This document shows, piece by piece, positions 5,944-6,126 of a DNA stretch of 6,126 nt. The stretch lies in contig CAKZHC010000032.1 in the NCBI GenBank assembly GCA_936920625.1, positions 1-6,126 on the forward strand. Direction: 5' to 3'. The stretch comes from an uncultured Enterobacteriaceae bacterium. GTDB lineage: Bacteria > Pseudomonadota > Gammaproteobacteria > Enterobacterales > Enterobacteriaceae. Each line of letters begins with the position of its first letter. Position 1 is the first letter of the stretch. The position numbers and the translations under genes were made by a program. The notes below the pieces were generated by a model, which saw nothing but the letters and a program-made list of their open reading frames with translations, did no database searches and was not told the DNA's origin.

Positions 5944-6126
5944 AACTTAAAATCGCTTATTGGTTATTCATTACTGTGCAAAAATTTTGGCGCAATCAAA
6001 GAATACCTGCAAGCACAGTCTTCAGCAGGAATATCTCCCCTTCACATCTATGAATTAAAGATTTACACAGATTAGGATAAAATAATTTTATGACACTAAA
6101 TTATATAGGATCTCGATAAACCTCTA
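5944..6126. promoter_or_regulatory. luxR upstream region with inverted repeat
   Basis: The AT-rich 183 bp upstream of luxR contains no gene. Minus-strand TTGATT followed after 17 bases by CAGTAA is a possible but poor promoter. CCTGC (6006-6010) and GCAGG (6025-6029) form an inverted repeat with a 14-base spacer. The half-sites resemble lux-box arms (ACCTG...CAGGT) but the spacing is longer than the standard 20-bp box. A perfect TATAAT lies at 6100-6105 on the minus strand, too near the window edge to find its -35. Confidence 0.35.

Noticed and set aside
6006..6029. Calling the inverted repeat a true lux box
   Set aside because: A standard lux box is about 20 bp with 10 bases between ACCTG and CAGGT; here the arms are 14 bases apart, so it is listed only as a candidate operator.
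1..6126. CRISPR array, tRNA, rRNA or complete insertion sequence
   Set aside because: I saw no regularly spaced direct repeats, cloverleaf-type sequence, rRNA segment, or transposase with terminal inverted repeats.

Overview
The window looks like an accessory, decaying stretch of an Enterobacterales-type gammaproteobacterial chromosome. This rests on the gene families seen (an acyl-homoserine-lactone-type LuxR regulator, a Tat-exported beta carbonic anhydrase, P2/Mu-type tail-fibre remnants) and is not a species identification. Three genes appear intact, all on the minus strand: carbonic anhydrase (1629-2369), a GNAT acetyltransferase (4582-5178) and a LuxR-family regulator (5218-5943). Almost everything else is wreckage or non-coding DNA, so coding density is low, as expected of a degraded island or of a host-restricted lineage shedding genes.

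Left part (1-1628): an unrecognised minus-strand frame runs in from the left edge. A plus-strand glycosyltransferase family 25 gene is cut off after about 74 residues. Next come minus-strand remains of a phage tail-fibre cassette: a frameshifted tail-fibre fragment (1184-1460) followed by a frameshifted tail-fibre assembly (Tfa) fragment (747-919). This is the usual fibre-then-assembly order of P2/Mu-like prophages.

Middle (1629-4581): the carbonic anhydrase carries a twin-arginine export signal and all expected metal-site residues. Upstream is about 700 bp with no convincing gene. Then comes a minus-strand relic of a MutS-like ATPase (3077-3887), with stops, frameshifts and a large internal deletion. 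It was recovered only by joining frames: N-terminal region, Walker B/GTN segment, TTxDxAL segment and C-terminal NALKL segment can all be read in order. A further 690 bp of mostly non-coding DNA holds a 40-codon frame, a secretion-signal-like fragment and a strong hairpin.

Right part (4582-6126): luxR and the GNAT gene run in the same direction with 37 bp between them and a strong hairpin just past the GNAT stop, so they are probably one transcription unit. No luxI-type synthase is visible, so the regulator is a LuxR solo as far as this window shows. The likely output of the pair is regulated acetylation of an unknown substrate. The LuxR lacks the usual lactone-contacting tryptophan and has a T10 run in its first codons, which makes this pair the most interesting intact system here.
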